Shown here piece after piece: positions 54,481 to 64,000 of a DNA stretch of 64,000 nucleotides. The translations under genes were made by a program, and so were the position numbers. The stretch comes from Palaemon carinicauda (Eukaryota; Arthropoda; Malacostraca; Decapoda; Palaemonidae): positions 92,594,648 to 92,658,647 of the forward strand of contig NC_090728.1 of the NCBI RefSeq assembly GCF_036898095.1. Direction: 5' to 3'. Each line of letters starts with the position of its first letter. The stretch's first letter is position 1. The notes beneath the pieces are model-generated. The model worked only from the letters and a program-made list of their open reading frames with translations, was not told the origin of the DNA and did no database searches.

Positions 54481-54830
54481 CATGATAACTTATTGAAAAT
54501 TTCATTTTAAGGTACTCTTTCCACCTGGAAACTTCTCCTAGCTGCTGAAGGCAAACACTGCAATAGAAAAAAAAAAAGGCGTTTTTTATGCATCCACAAA
54601 AATGCCTACCGCTATAAAACTATCATAGATAAAATGCTAACTTAAGTCTCATTTGATAGCTAAAAAGTGTTGTTAACACTTTCCTTAAGTAAAATTGAGT
54701 ACTTTAGATGGTTAAAGTTAATTTTTCATTTAAATTTGCAAAGAATTCTCTTACATAAATATTTTGATATAAAATAAAGAAAGAAAATTATTGCCAAAGA
54801 TTATCTTATGCAAACAATAGAACTTTTACA

Positions 54831-55250
54831 GGGATTTTGACGTAGGAAAAATCTATTTTTGGGTGAGATAGCCATGTCGTCCTGATGGAAGTTCCCTCCG
54901 GCTGCTTCCTACTGTATAATATTTCTGCGATTGATATTATAAGAGAATTACCGTCAGGTATCACAGGGTTCCAATCCCCGGAACAACTATCCGAAGATAT
55001 CGTGTATAAATCAGGGACGTATCCTAAGATAACCATAGATATCTGCACCCCGAATAGACCTTTCCCAGTCTAATCCTCTAAGGGGAAGGATAAGTGAGGA
55101 GCTGTTACTTATCCTATCACCTTTCGGTGCTCCCATATGACCCTGCTGCTTCATTCCTCTGATCGCAGCTTCACACTACTGTCCTATATTTTAGCGTGTG
55201 CGCTCTTTTCACTTTTTTCGAAGATTTCCTTCGTGTGTTGGCTTCCTCTT
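54831..55250 (+). repeat. Second copy of the GGGATTTTGACG terminus (family G)
   Basis: 'GGGATTTTGACGTAGGAAAA' and the following ATCTATTTTTGGG match 37034 and onward. About 30-38 bp are shared. The rest is non-coding. Confidence 0.5.
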
Positions 55251-55481
55251 CTTCATCAAAGTTGAGTACCTTCCTCTTTGCTTTTTGTTTTAGCTCTAAT
55301 TGCTTTGGTTCCCTTTGGGAAGTTAAATTTTAGTTTTTGTGATAGAGGAAGCCTGAGTGCTTCGAGTCCAGCTAGCCATGGCAAAATAAGAAAATTGTGA
55401 AAATCGGATAAAAACCAAGGAAGCAATAGTGATTTAAAGGACAATAACTTACTTTTGAGAAAAATGCATTTAAAGTTTGAC

Positions 55482-56640
55482 CTACCGCGGCGACCAGTAT
55501 GCTCCAGCAACATAACTCTTGTCCATCTTCGTCTTCCTTCTTGTTTTTTTCTTTGTTAGCGCATCCATCCTCTTGTCTAGTTTTTCTAGACTCTTGAGCA
55601 AACGTTCAGTAAAAGGTAGACCAAGCAATTTATTCAAATTACTTTCCTCATGGCCTATGTTGTAATTTGAAACTGCTTGGGCTGCCGCGAAATCAACATA
55701 CCTCCTTTTCACATTCTTGTGTTTGGGATACATGTGGCAAACTCTACCATGAACATGTTCATTTGGGTTTTGAGTTTTTCCCCATAAACATCTCATCAAT
55801 AAGGCATCAGTAGTAAGGTTCTTGTAAACTTTTTCTACAGCTTTCCATTCATCTGGTGCCAAAGAAAATCTTACATGCATTTTTTCATGGGACTTTGGTG
55901 TTTTGCCTTCTGCCAATGCTCTTTGATAAAAGGACCTGGAAGTACCTGATGCCGGGCACATTTCATGACAGAGGTTTGCGTTAGTAGATGAACAGTGATA
56001 AAAAGAAGCTAAAATAGTGTTCCTCATAAAAGTTACAGCGGTATTTCTGGCTTTGCGAACATTATCACCAAAATATTTTTGTAGCATCTCCAGTAATAAA
56101 CCTGTGAGTTGTCCACGACCACCTAAGCTCCTCCCTGTTCTCATCTGCCAGGTTTTTCAAAAGTTTGTTAATTAACTAAATAATCTTTTTGATATGTGGT
56201 TCACACACTCTTCCTTCACTACCTCATGTGCAGAGCCATAAGGGACTTGACCATTATTAATTTCCCTGATTGTCTTGAAAGTCTTTGTATACCGTCTGAA
56301 ATGAACCTCACGTATCTAAAGCCTTTATCTTGTGACCTTGACTATAACCTTTTAGCAGCTTCTGGTTCCATACTCCCAGAAGTACCTTTATAATTTGTAT
56401 CACACATAGGGGCATATTTGGTATACCACTGATCGTATTTCCCCTTTGTCCATTGATTTTCTTTTCCACCAGATTTTCTTTCATTATACACAATTCACAC
56501 TCAGAACAGTGTTATGTAATCAATAACACGCCCAACATGCCTCTCGATAGCAGCACCAAAAAATATTTGGAGGTATGGCCCCTTTAGTGCCAAGAGCCGT
56601 TGTATGACAAATCTATATTTACTATCCCATCCTCTCCCAA
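55482..56640 (-). pseudogene. Mutator-like transposase, catalytic part, broken
   Basis: From the right: 'IVNIDLSYNGSWH' (about 56628-56590) with the usual 'RGHTSKY' after a stop. Then 'KYDQWYTKYAPMCDTNYKG', 'SGSMEPEAAKRL' and 'FRYVRFISDG' near 56310, where a frameshift precedes 'KTIREINNGQVPYGSAHEVV'. 56144-55482 is open for 220 codons ('GRGQLTGLLLEMLQKYFGDN', 'HEMCPASGTSRSFYQRALAE', 'MRCLWGKTQNPNEHVHGRVC', 'DFAAAQAVSNYNIGHEESN'). This is the pattern of the arthropod Mutator-like transposase domain (recognised from memory, not searched). A basic tail ends it. DIRS-F separates it from its probable N-terminus at 63974-63633. Confidence 0.75.
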
Positions 56641-56936
56641 ACATTCAGGATAGTTAGTTTTATAATAATCAACAGTTGCCCTTCTGCTTTTTTTTTAGAG
56701 CTTGTGCCTTTATCTCTGCCATATCCTTCACACGATTTGCATAGCGTATATACAGTACATATGAATACAGTACTAACTACTCTCAAGCTATAAACACTAC
56801 ACACCCTCATGAACAGTGAATACCTAAAACCCAAACACATAATTGTGTAATCGAGAACTGCAGTCATAACATGAATCCCTTTATTCCTCACTGATGAATA
56901 ATTTTCTTTATTATCAAAAACAACATACTGTATTTA
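56641..56936 (-). other. Upstream part of the Mutator-like element
   Basis: Decayed sequence up to the DIRS-F insertion site. A fragment 'CKSCEGYGRDKG' near 56735-56700 may belong to the transposase N-terminal zinc region. Low certainty. Confidence 0.35.
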
Positions 56937-57135
56937 CATTTTTCAATATTAAACTTACCCGATAATCATGTAGCTGTCAACTCTGTTGCCCGACAGAATT
57001 CTATGGAGGGATACGCCAGCTATCACAATACTAGAAGGGGGTGTTCTTACCAGCGCCACCTGTGGCCAGGTACTCAAGTACTTCTTGTTGACACCTCCTC
57101 AATTATTCCTCTGTCGTGCTTCTGACAAGACGTTC
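56937..57135 (+). repeat. Left ITR of F
   Basis: Inverse of 63385-63574, including 'ACCTGTGGCCAGGTACTCAA' and 'GACAGAATTCTATGGAGGGA'. Confidence 0.95.
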
Positions 57136-57302
57136 TGGGATACGCTTATGTTCTTGGAGTATTTTCACGACTTTGGTGAAGTATTTCTCTTTGATTTCGG
57201 CTGTCGCTTTACTGGAAACTTCTATTTTAGCTTAGTTAGCTTTTGGAATTAATTTGATTAATTTTGGTGACGAAGAGAGTATGAACTCTCGTTCACCTTT
57301 CA

Positions 57303-58560
57303 ATGGCCGACCCTTCCCTTAGACGGAAGTGTTGGTGTCTAAGAGAGTATAGACTCTCTTTCTTAATTTTGCTTAACAAAAGTTATAGATTTATTTTATA
57401 TCTCTCCGCCTCTTATAGGCCTCTTCGATTAACTTCCTTTTATTATAAACTTATTAAAATTAATTTTTATATTTGTTTATATTCGACCTTCCTAATAGTA
57501 GGCGGTCTTTTCTTGGTACCGAAGTTTATTATCGTGAGCCCGTCATTTCGGTTTTACCTGTTAACATATTATGCTATTTTAAGGTCTTTGAAAGAATTTC
57601 TTTGATAGTCTCGTACTTTTTCAAAGTTGAACTAACGTTTTGTTTGTCTCGGCAGTTGTTGACGTTCAGAACGTTTCAACTTGCACTCTATCGTTACGAT
57701 AGAGAAAGAATGTTCACGGTTTCACATTGCAGTAAGAGTAACCGTGTCTAGCGTTTTGTTCATTCTTTCTTAACTTAATGGTTTTGTTCCTAATAAGGAA
57801 CTTTTCTTTTTGGGAAATATTTCAGTTTTTTCCTTTAACAATAATATGTTTTAACGATATATATGATTGGGCTCTTCTCTCAGGTTCTAAGTCAAGAGAG
57901 AGAGAGAGAGAGAGATAGAGACGGAGGGAGAAAGAGGATAAACGTTTCCCTCAAGCCTGCCAGGCGTACGAGTAACGTCGTTATCGTTTTGCTCTTATCC
58001 CTAGTCTCTTTAGGGGAAGAAACTAAACGTTTCTAGAGTGATCTAGTGTTTAGTCTCTTTCCAGCCACTGAATTTTCTTTCATTAGATTTTTCTGTTACA
58101 TTGTAATTCTGTTTTCGCAATTACTAACTTTTGAGAAGGATAGAATTGCGTGTTTCAGGTACAAACCACTTAAAGTTTCGAGTTCAGTGAAATAAGTGCA
58201 AACAGAAATCAAAGTGATAAGTGATTAGTGCAAAGTATGTCAGTGTTATGCGTGAGGGTACTTTTGTGCGCGCCAGTCGTCCTCCCAGTCCGGGACCTCT
58301 TGCAAGCTCCCAAGCCCAGGGGAGAAGCAATGTCGAAGGGCAAAAGGGTTCGGCAGGCCTTGATCGGCGCACAGAAGTATCCTCGGTGGTTGTGGGCGTG
58401 TCTTACCGAGACCGTCACTCCCACCCGCAGACGATTGAGCCCTTATTTTGCTCGTCTGCAGAAGAGATTTAGAGGAGAAAATAAAGGCAGAGTTACGCTG
58501 GTCTCAGGTCTCAAGACCTCTTAAACGTAAAGTCCAGACCTATGCCAGACGTACGAAGTA
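57303..58560 (+). pseudogene. DIRS-F gag, decayed
   Basis: 'MADPSLRRKCW' at 57303 matches the A gag start ('MADPSPVYRKC') and then loses similarity. 57340-58200 is mostly A/T-rich, apparently an insertion or strong decay, with a short GA tract at 57896-57914. 58256-58350 reads 'RASRPPSPGPLASSQAQGRS' and 'NVEGQKGSAG', matching the 'RPLPSSPTPGRRNVDRRKG' motif of A gag. Stops lie in every frame. No capsid-like block was recognised. Confidence 0.55.
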
Positions 58561-58684
58561 AAGTTCAACAACCCGGATGCAGTCATTGGGTTAGCTCTGA
58601 CTCTCCTCAGTCATCAGTTTGTCGGGCTGAGAGTGCGCCTACACTCCCCCCCCCTATGCTCGCTCCGCCTGATCGCAGTACCAC

Positions 58685-59260
58685 CTGCCAGGCGTACGAT
58701 GTTGTGGACTCTGATGCGTGAGTGTCGTGCTGAGAGTGTTGCACCTCCTCCTCCTCCTGCACCGGTGGTGCACCAACCGCCTGCACCCGTTCAGCCTGTG
58801 CTGCACCCGCCTGCACCGGTGGTGCACCAACCGGCTGCACCCGTTCAGCCTGTGCTGCACCCGCCTGCACTCGCTGCACCCAGTCGCAACACCATCTGCC
58901 AGGCGTACGATGTTGTGGACTCTACTACAGTCCATGCAAGCACAGCTTTCGGACCTGTTGCGTGAGTGTTGGGCTGAGAGTGTTGCACCTCCACCTGCAC
59001 CCTTTCAGCCTGTGCTCAACCCGCCTGCACTCGCTGCACCCAGTCGCAGCACCATCTGCCAGGCGTACGATGTTGTGGACTCTACTACAGTCCATGCAAG
59101 CACAGCTTTCGGACCTGTTGTGTGAGTGTCGGGCTGAGAGTGTTGCACCTCCCCTGCACCCGTTCAGCCTGTGCTCAACCCGCCTGCACTCGCTGCACCC
59201 AGTCGCAGCACCATCTGCCAGGCGTACGATGTTGAACCTCTTTCTGTGTTCGCTGTTCCC
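58685..59260 (+). repeat. About 160-bp tandem repeat in F gag, proline-rich
   Basis: 'CTGCCAGGCGTACGATGTTG' starts at 58685, 58896, 59056 and 59215 (spacings 211, 160, 159). The first unit is longer because of an inner repeat 'CACCGGTGGTGCACCAACCG'. It encodes Pro/Val/His-rich peptide such as 'PPAPVVHQPPAPVQPVLHPP'. Confidence 0.95.
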
Positions 59261-59764
59261 AGTGTTGTTCAGCCTCAGCCTTCTTAAGGCAACCTTCGGT
59301 TTGGGATCAGGAGGATTACCCCACTCTTCCTCCTCCTCCCCTGGCTGCTCCACCGGTGGTGCAACTCTCGGTGGAGGTACAACCTCTTCCACCTGTGAGT
59401 CAGTCTCCTCAGCTGCTGCACCGAGCTCAACCCGTGCACCCTGTTCCTGCGCCTCAGACACCTCTGCTTGCGGGAACTTTACCTTGTTCTGCGCAACCTC
59501 GGTCTCTTCACGCTCCACTCATACCACAGGAACAGGAACTTTCTGCACCTTCCACTGTTGTTGTTCCAGCTCGTTCTGACTCTGCTGTTCAGCATACCTT
59601 ACCTCCATTTTCAAACCATGGCAAAAATATGAATCATGAGTTATGAATGTAAGGTAAACATTATGTTGATTTTTTAAACCCCATGCAAGCATGCATAAAG
59701 CACTCTAGCACTGGTCATGGAATTTCTGAGGAATGTTAAACGCCATGCACACGCTCTGCTTTCC
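59261..59764 (+). other. Proline-rich coding remnant of F gag
   Basis: 59345-59646 still reads 'PLPPVSQSPQLLHRAQPVHP' and similar in one frame, ending TGA/TAA near 59646. Possibly gag continuing from the repeat. Confidence 0.4.
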
Positions 59765-59935
59765 TTACAGCAGGCTCTGCTTACAGCAGGCTCTGCTTAC
59801 AGCAGGCTCTGCTTACTACATGCTCAGCATTCAGCATGCTCTGCATTCAGCATGCTCTGCATACAACACATGCTCTACATACAGCATGCTCTGCATACAG
59901 CATACTCTGCATTCATCATGCTCTGCATACCTTAC
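59765..59935 (+). repeat. 16-bp minisatellite in F
   Basis: About 10 units of 'ACAGCAGGCTCTGCTT', later 'TTCAGCATGCTCTGCA'. Period 16, so out of frame. Confidence 0.95.
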
Positions 59936-60474
59936 CGCATGCTTCTCAACATATCTTGGGTTGTTGCCAACTCACTAGACTGTCAAGCAATTTCATAACG
60001 TTGCCTTCTAGTCTGCTGCTTTTGCACCAGTGAACCCTCACTCAGAGAACTTAGCTTTTCTAGGATAAAGTCCCTGTAGATGAGAAAGTTCTTTTCTCCC
60101 TCCTTCTGATATTCCCTTGAGGACTCTGTCATTTGGAGGGAGCCTTTAGCTGCATAACCTCTTATGGACTTTTATTTAAGCATAACATGCTTACAGGGAA
60201 GGTAATGGTTCCACTTCAGCCGCTAATCCCGTCTGTTACCACACCTGCTCCCATAGACCTTGAGCTGTGTTGCATGACATGCAGTCCAAGCTTAGTCCTT
60301 GTTAGAGGATTTTTGTTTACGAAGTCAATGTGTCACGGGGAAGACGTTCAACAACCAACAGAAGGGACTTGTTGTGACGCAGTGCGGCAACCTCAGCAAC
60401 CCGTTAAGGAGTTGTCTGTACGACCCAGATAGTCTAGACAGATTCGGGTTGTCACTGTACTTCCTCGCTTGCCC

Positions 60475-61640
60475 ATGATTGTCAGTTTACAGACTGTGCA
60501 GCAGTATCATGATCTTGTGTCCGGCTCCGTCAGACGACTGGCTTTTAAGAGCTCCCACAAGTCGTCGCTGTCTGGAGATTTTCAAATGGACTATGGATCT
60601 GACCAAGGAACTGGGCCTCCTGGTCAATTTTGAGGAGTCTCAGCTCGTTCCATCCCAGACCATTGTTTCCTTGGGTATGGATCTTCAGAGTCGAGCTTTT
60701 CGGACTTGTCCGTCGGCCCCAAGGATCTTCCAAGCCCTAGAATGCATCCAGAGCATGCTGAGAAGGAACCGATGCTTAGTCAGGCAGGGGATGAGTCTAA
60801 CAGGGACACTTTCATCGCTGCCCTGTTCATCGAGTTAGGGAGACTCCACCTCCGCCCCCTTCAGTATCATCTAGCTGCTCACTGGATAAAGGACATGACG
60901 CTAGAGACGGGCTCAGTTCCTGTTTCCGAAGAGATGAGGTCTACTCTAACGTGGTGGAAGAACAGCATTCTTCTCAAGGAAGGTCTACCTTTGGCTGTTC
61001 AGACCCCCGACCACCGTCTCTTCTCGGACGCATCGGACACGGGCTGGGGTGCGACACTGGACGGACAGGAATGCTCGGGAACATGGAATCAGGAGCAAAG
61101 GACACTTCACATCTATTGCAAGGAGTTGTTGGCAGTTCATCTGGCCTTGATAAACTTCAAGTCCCTCCAGCTTAACAAGGTGGTGGAGGTGAACTCCGAC
61201 TACACCACAGCCTTGGCTTACATCTCCAAGCAGAGAGGGACTCATTCGAGGAAGTTGTTCAAGATCGCAAGGGACCTCCTCATTTGGTCAAAGATCGGAA
61301 GCTCACGCTGGTAACGAAGCTCATTCAGGGCGATATGAATGTCATGGCAGATCGCCTCAGCCGTAAGGGTCAGGTCTTCCCCACAGAGTGGACCCTTCAC
61401 AAGAATGTTTGCAGCAGACTTTGGGCCCTGTGGGGTCTGCCAACCATAGTTCTATTCGCTACCTCGATGACCAAGAAGCTCCTCTTGTATTGTTCTCCGA
61501 TTCCAGACCCAGCAGCAGTTCGCGTGGATGCCTTTCTGCTGGATTGGTCCCATCTCAACCTGTATGCATTCCCGCCGTTCAAGATTGTCAACAGGGTACT
61601 TCAGAAGTTCGCCTCTCACAAGGGACACGGTTGACGTTGG
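60475..61640 (+). pseudogene. DIRS-F pol: RT C-terminal part and RNase H
   Basis: Begins 'SDDWLLRAPTSRRCLEIF' near 60530, so YLDD has become PSDD and the whole N-terminal half of RT is missing. It continues 'ELGLLVNFEESQLVPSQTIV' and 'RLHLRPLQYHL'. RNase H has 'LFSDASDTGWGATLDGQE' near 61018 and 'VNSDYTTALAYISKQRGTHS' near 61190. A frame change near 61290 leads to 'TKLIQGDMNVMADRLSRKGQ' (61300-61370) and 'LYAFPPFKIVNRVLQKFASH'. Inactive. Confidence 0.8.
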
Positions 61641-61723
61641 TTGCTCCCCTCTGACCCGCGAGAGAAGGGTTCACCGAGGTACTGCAATGGCTGGTCGACG
61701 TTCCCAGGACTCTTCCTCCTAGA

Positions 61724-62861
61724 GTGGACCTTCTGCGTCAACCTCACGTAAAGAAGGTACACCCAAACCTCCACGCTCTTCGTCTGACTGCCTTCAGACT
61801 ATCGAAAGTCTCTCAAGAACTAGAGGCTTTTCGAAGGAGGCAGCCAGAACGATTGCCAGAGCAAGGACGACATCCACTCTCAGAGTCTATCAGTCTTAAT
61901 GGGAAGTCTTCCGAAGCTGGTGCAAGGCCAATGCAGTTTTCCTCAACCAGTACCACTGTAACCCAGATTGCTGACTTCCTGTTACATCTAAGGAACGTAA
62001 AATCCCTATCAGCTCCTACGATCAAGGGTTACAGAAGTATGTTGGCAGCGGTTTTCCGCCACAGAGGCTTGGATCTTTCCTCCAACAAAGATCTACAGGA
62101 CCTCCTTAGGTCTTTTGAGACCTCAAAGGAACGTCGGTTGTCCACTCCAGGCTGGAATCTAGACGTGGTCCTAAGGTTCCTAATGTCATCAGGATTTGAA
62201 CCGTTCCAATCAGCCTCTTTTAAGGACCTCACATTAGAAACTCTTTTCCTCGTGTGCTTAGCAACAGGTAAAAGAGTAAGTGAGATCCACGCCTTCAGCA
62301 GGAACATAGGTTTCACATCTGAAACGGCTACATGTTCCTTGCGGCTCGGTTTTTTTTGGCTAAAACGAGCTTCCTTCCCGTCCTTGCCCTAAGTCGTTCG
62401 AGATCCCAAGCCTGTCCAACATGGTGGGGAACGAACTAGAGAGAGTACTTTGCCCTGTTAGAGCTCTTAAGTACTATTTAAGAAGGTCAAAACCATTACG
62501 AGGACAATCAGAAGCCTTATGGTGTGCTATCAAGAAGCCTTCTCTACCAATGTCTAAGAACTCAGTTTCTTACTACATCAGGCTTCTGATTAGAGAAGCA
62601 AATTCTCATCTGAAGGAAGAAGACCTTGCTTTGCTGAAGGTAAGGACACATGAAGTGAGAGCTGTGGCTACTTCAGTGGCCTTCAAACAGAACCGTTCTC
62701 TGCAGAGTGTTATGGATGCAACCTATTGGAGAAGCAAGTCAGTGTTCGCATCATTCTATCTCAAAGATGTCCAGTCTCTTTACGAGTACTGCTACACCCT
62801 GGGTCCATTCGTAGCAACGAATGCAGTAGTAGGCGAGGGCTCAGCCACTACATTCCCATAA
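61724..62861 (+). pseudogene. DIRS-F tyrosine recombinase, broken but with all catalytic residues
   Basis: 61724-61930 is pol C-terminus in this frame ('LHALRLTAFRLSKVSQELEA'), while an alternative frame over it carries the recombinase start ('RTRGFSKEAARTIARARTTS'). A small indel near 61930 fuses both. Then come 'TVTQIADFLLHLRNVKSLSA', 'GYRSMLAAVFRHRGLDLSSN' and 'CLATGKRVSEIHAFS' (catalytic Arg, near 62277). The frame breaks near 62370-62420. 62421-62861 has 'LERVLCPVRALKYYLRRSK', 'VRTHEVRAVATSVAFKQ' (His-x-x-Arg, near 62650) and 'DATYWRSKSVFASFYLKDV' (Trp, Tyr near 62760). TAA at 62859-62861. Confidence 0.85.
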
Positions 62862-63246
62862 TTCCATAACTTTTTAACCTTTCTCTTGAATACTTTTTAT
62901 GGGTTGTTCGGTCGGCTAAGAAGCCTTCCACATCCTTGTTGATTTGGCGGGTGGTCAATTCTTTCTTGAGAAGCGCCGAGGTTAAAGGTTGTGATGAGGT
63001 CCTTTAGTATGGGTTGCAGCCCTGTATACTTTAGCACCTTTGGGTTGATTCAGCCTCCAAGAGGAACGCTGCGCTCAGTAAGGAAGACGAACTTAAAAAA
63101 GAGACAGAGTAACGGTTCAATTCGACTTCCTTACCAGGTACTTATTATTTCATTGTTATTTGAGATAACTGTTATATGAAATATGGGATACTTAGCTATC
63201 CTTTAATCTTGTACACTGGTTTTCACCCACCCCCCTGGGTGTGAAT
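62862..63246 (+). other. Non-coding segment of F before the ICR
   Basis: No gene seen. Confidence 0.5.
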
Positions 63247-63574
63247 CAGCTACATGATTATCGGGTAAGTTTAATATTGAAAAATGTTATTTTCATTAGT
63301 AAAATAAATTTTTGAATATACTTACCCGATAATCATGATTTAATTGACCCTCCCTTCCTCCCCATAGAGAACCAGTGGGACCGAGGAATAATTGAGGAGG
63401 TGTCAACAAGAAGTACTTGAGTACCTGGCCACAGGTGGCGCTGGTAAGAACACCCCCTTCTAGTATTGTGATAGCTGGCGTATCCCTCCATAGAATTCTG
63501 TCGGGCAACAGAGTTGACAGCTACATGATTATCGGGTAAGTATATTCAAAAATTTATTTTACTAATGAAAATAA
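63247..63574 (-). repeat. ICR (63247-63340) and right ITR of F
   Basis: 63247-63286 is the exact reverse complement of 56937-56976. 63287-63337 is the reverse complement of the right edge, about 63520-63574. The ITR at 63385-63574 inverts the left one. Confidence 0.95.
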
Positions 63575-63632
63575 CATTTTGAACAAAACATTCTTACTCT
63601 AGTGTCTATATGTCTTTTCACAATAATTTACT

Positions 63633-63974
63633 TTATACTTTTTTCAAAGCACTCAGGACAAGACAGGCTACACTATTAGCAATATCTACTAAGTTGTTTC
63701 TTCTAAAGAAAAGATTTTCTGTTTTGGAGATATCTTTTACTATTTTTGGAATACCAAATTTTCTTCGCATAGCACTGGTGGGCATCTGTGGCGGAGCACC
63801 ATTGTTGGAGGACAGCGTTGTGGGTGACGCATTGCTGGTGGAGGGTACCGGAGAATCAGCTGATGGTGTTGTAATGGCCGATGCGGTTCTCCCTTCTCGT
63901 TTCCTTCTCATAACTTCTCTTGCTTTTTCAACATTTTCAGCCCTCTTCTTCGTGATGCCTTTCTTCCTCCACAT
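63633..63974 (-). pseudogene. Probable N-terminal part of the Mutator-like transposase
   Basis: 113 codons: 'MWRKKGITKKRAENVEKARE', 'VMRRKREGRTASAITTPSAD', a Ser/Pro/Thr-rich linker, then 'FFRRNNLVDIANSVACLVLS'. A strongly basic start and flexible linker fit a transposase N-terminus. Strand and order match the catalytic part at 56640-55482 once DIRS-F is removed. The link is inference. The ORF could belong to an unrelated gene. Confidence 0.45.
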
Positions 63975-64000
63975 TTCAGAAACACTTGAGGTGTAGAGCA

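Larger units (their letters stand above)
56937..63574 (+). mobile_element. DIRS retrotransposon F, complete ends
   Basis: The left edge starts 'CATTTTTCAATATTAAACTT' at 56937 and the right edge ends 'ACTAATGAAAATAA' at 63574, followed by CATTTTG. Both are fixed by the ICR at 63247-63340, which contains the exact complement of the two edges joined. Inside are a decayed gag with two tandem repeats, a truncated RT, RNase H and a near complete recombinase. It is inserted in a minus-strand Mutator-like element. No target duplication, as expected for this recombinase class. Confidence 0.9.

Noticed and set aside
59717..60033. ORFs with 'ALHTACSAYS' repeats
   Set aside because: By-product of the 16-bp minisatellite; open in several frames.

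Overview
This is eukaryotic DNA, most likely from a decapod crustacean nuclear genome. The evidence is: no dense ORF packing, long (TA)n/(GA)n/(CT)n/(TAA)n microsatellites, exon-intron splice signals, and above all many DIRS-type tyrosine-recombinase retrotransposons, a group known to be abundant in Decapoda. The species cannot be read from the sequence. Almost every long reading frame belongs to a transposable element, and nearly all are broken by stops or frameshifts.

Layout. 1-2400: two degenerate LINEs, one on each strand. 2401-5551: anonymous A/T-rich DNA holding two fold-back elements and a TTAA-flanked piggyBac-type MITE. 5552-24951: three DIRS elements in a row: A1 (right part lost), B1 (right end lost) and B2 (both ends present, with a 5S rRNA copy inside its reverse transcriptase). 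24952-26374: anonymous DNA and a LINE 3' end. 26375-26540 and 47710-47825: two exons joinable in phase, read as the start of one host gene with a PCNA-binding (PIP-box) like motif. The 21-kb intron between them is filled with C1 (carrying a Tigger that itself carries a piggyBac), C2 (split by D), D (the best-preserved element, with an open 760-codon gag), a possible solo LTR, A2 (no recombinase) and the short remnant B3. 47926-56936: a Tigger/pogo transposase, a 356-bp tandem duplication, a DIRS-C gag remnant (C3), and a Mutator-like transposase on the minus strand. 56937-63574: element F, with exactly definable ends, lies inside that Mutator-like element, whose N-terminal part resumes at 63974.

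The DIRS elements share one plan: inverted terminal repeats (ITRs); gag with an N-terminal Cys/His cluster and a family-specific minisatellite; pol (RT, RNase H, conserved C-terminal region); a tyrosine recombinase (YR) overlapping pol in another frame; and an internal complementary region (ICR) that mirrors both outer ends. The letters A, B, C, D, F and G are working names used here only. Most relevant for follow-up are the 5S copy in B2, the PIP-box gene, the minisatellite-bearing gags, and the ICR/end geometry that fixes the crossover site of F.
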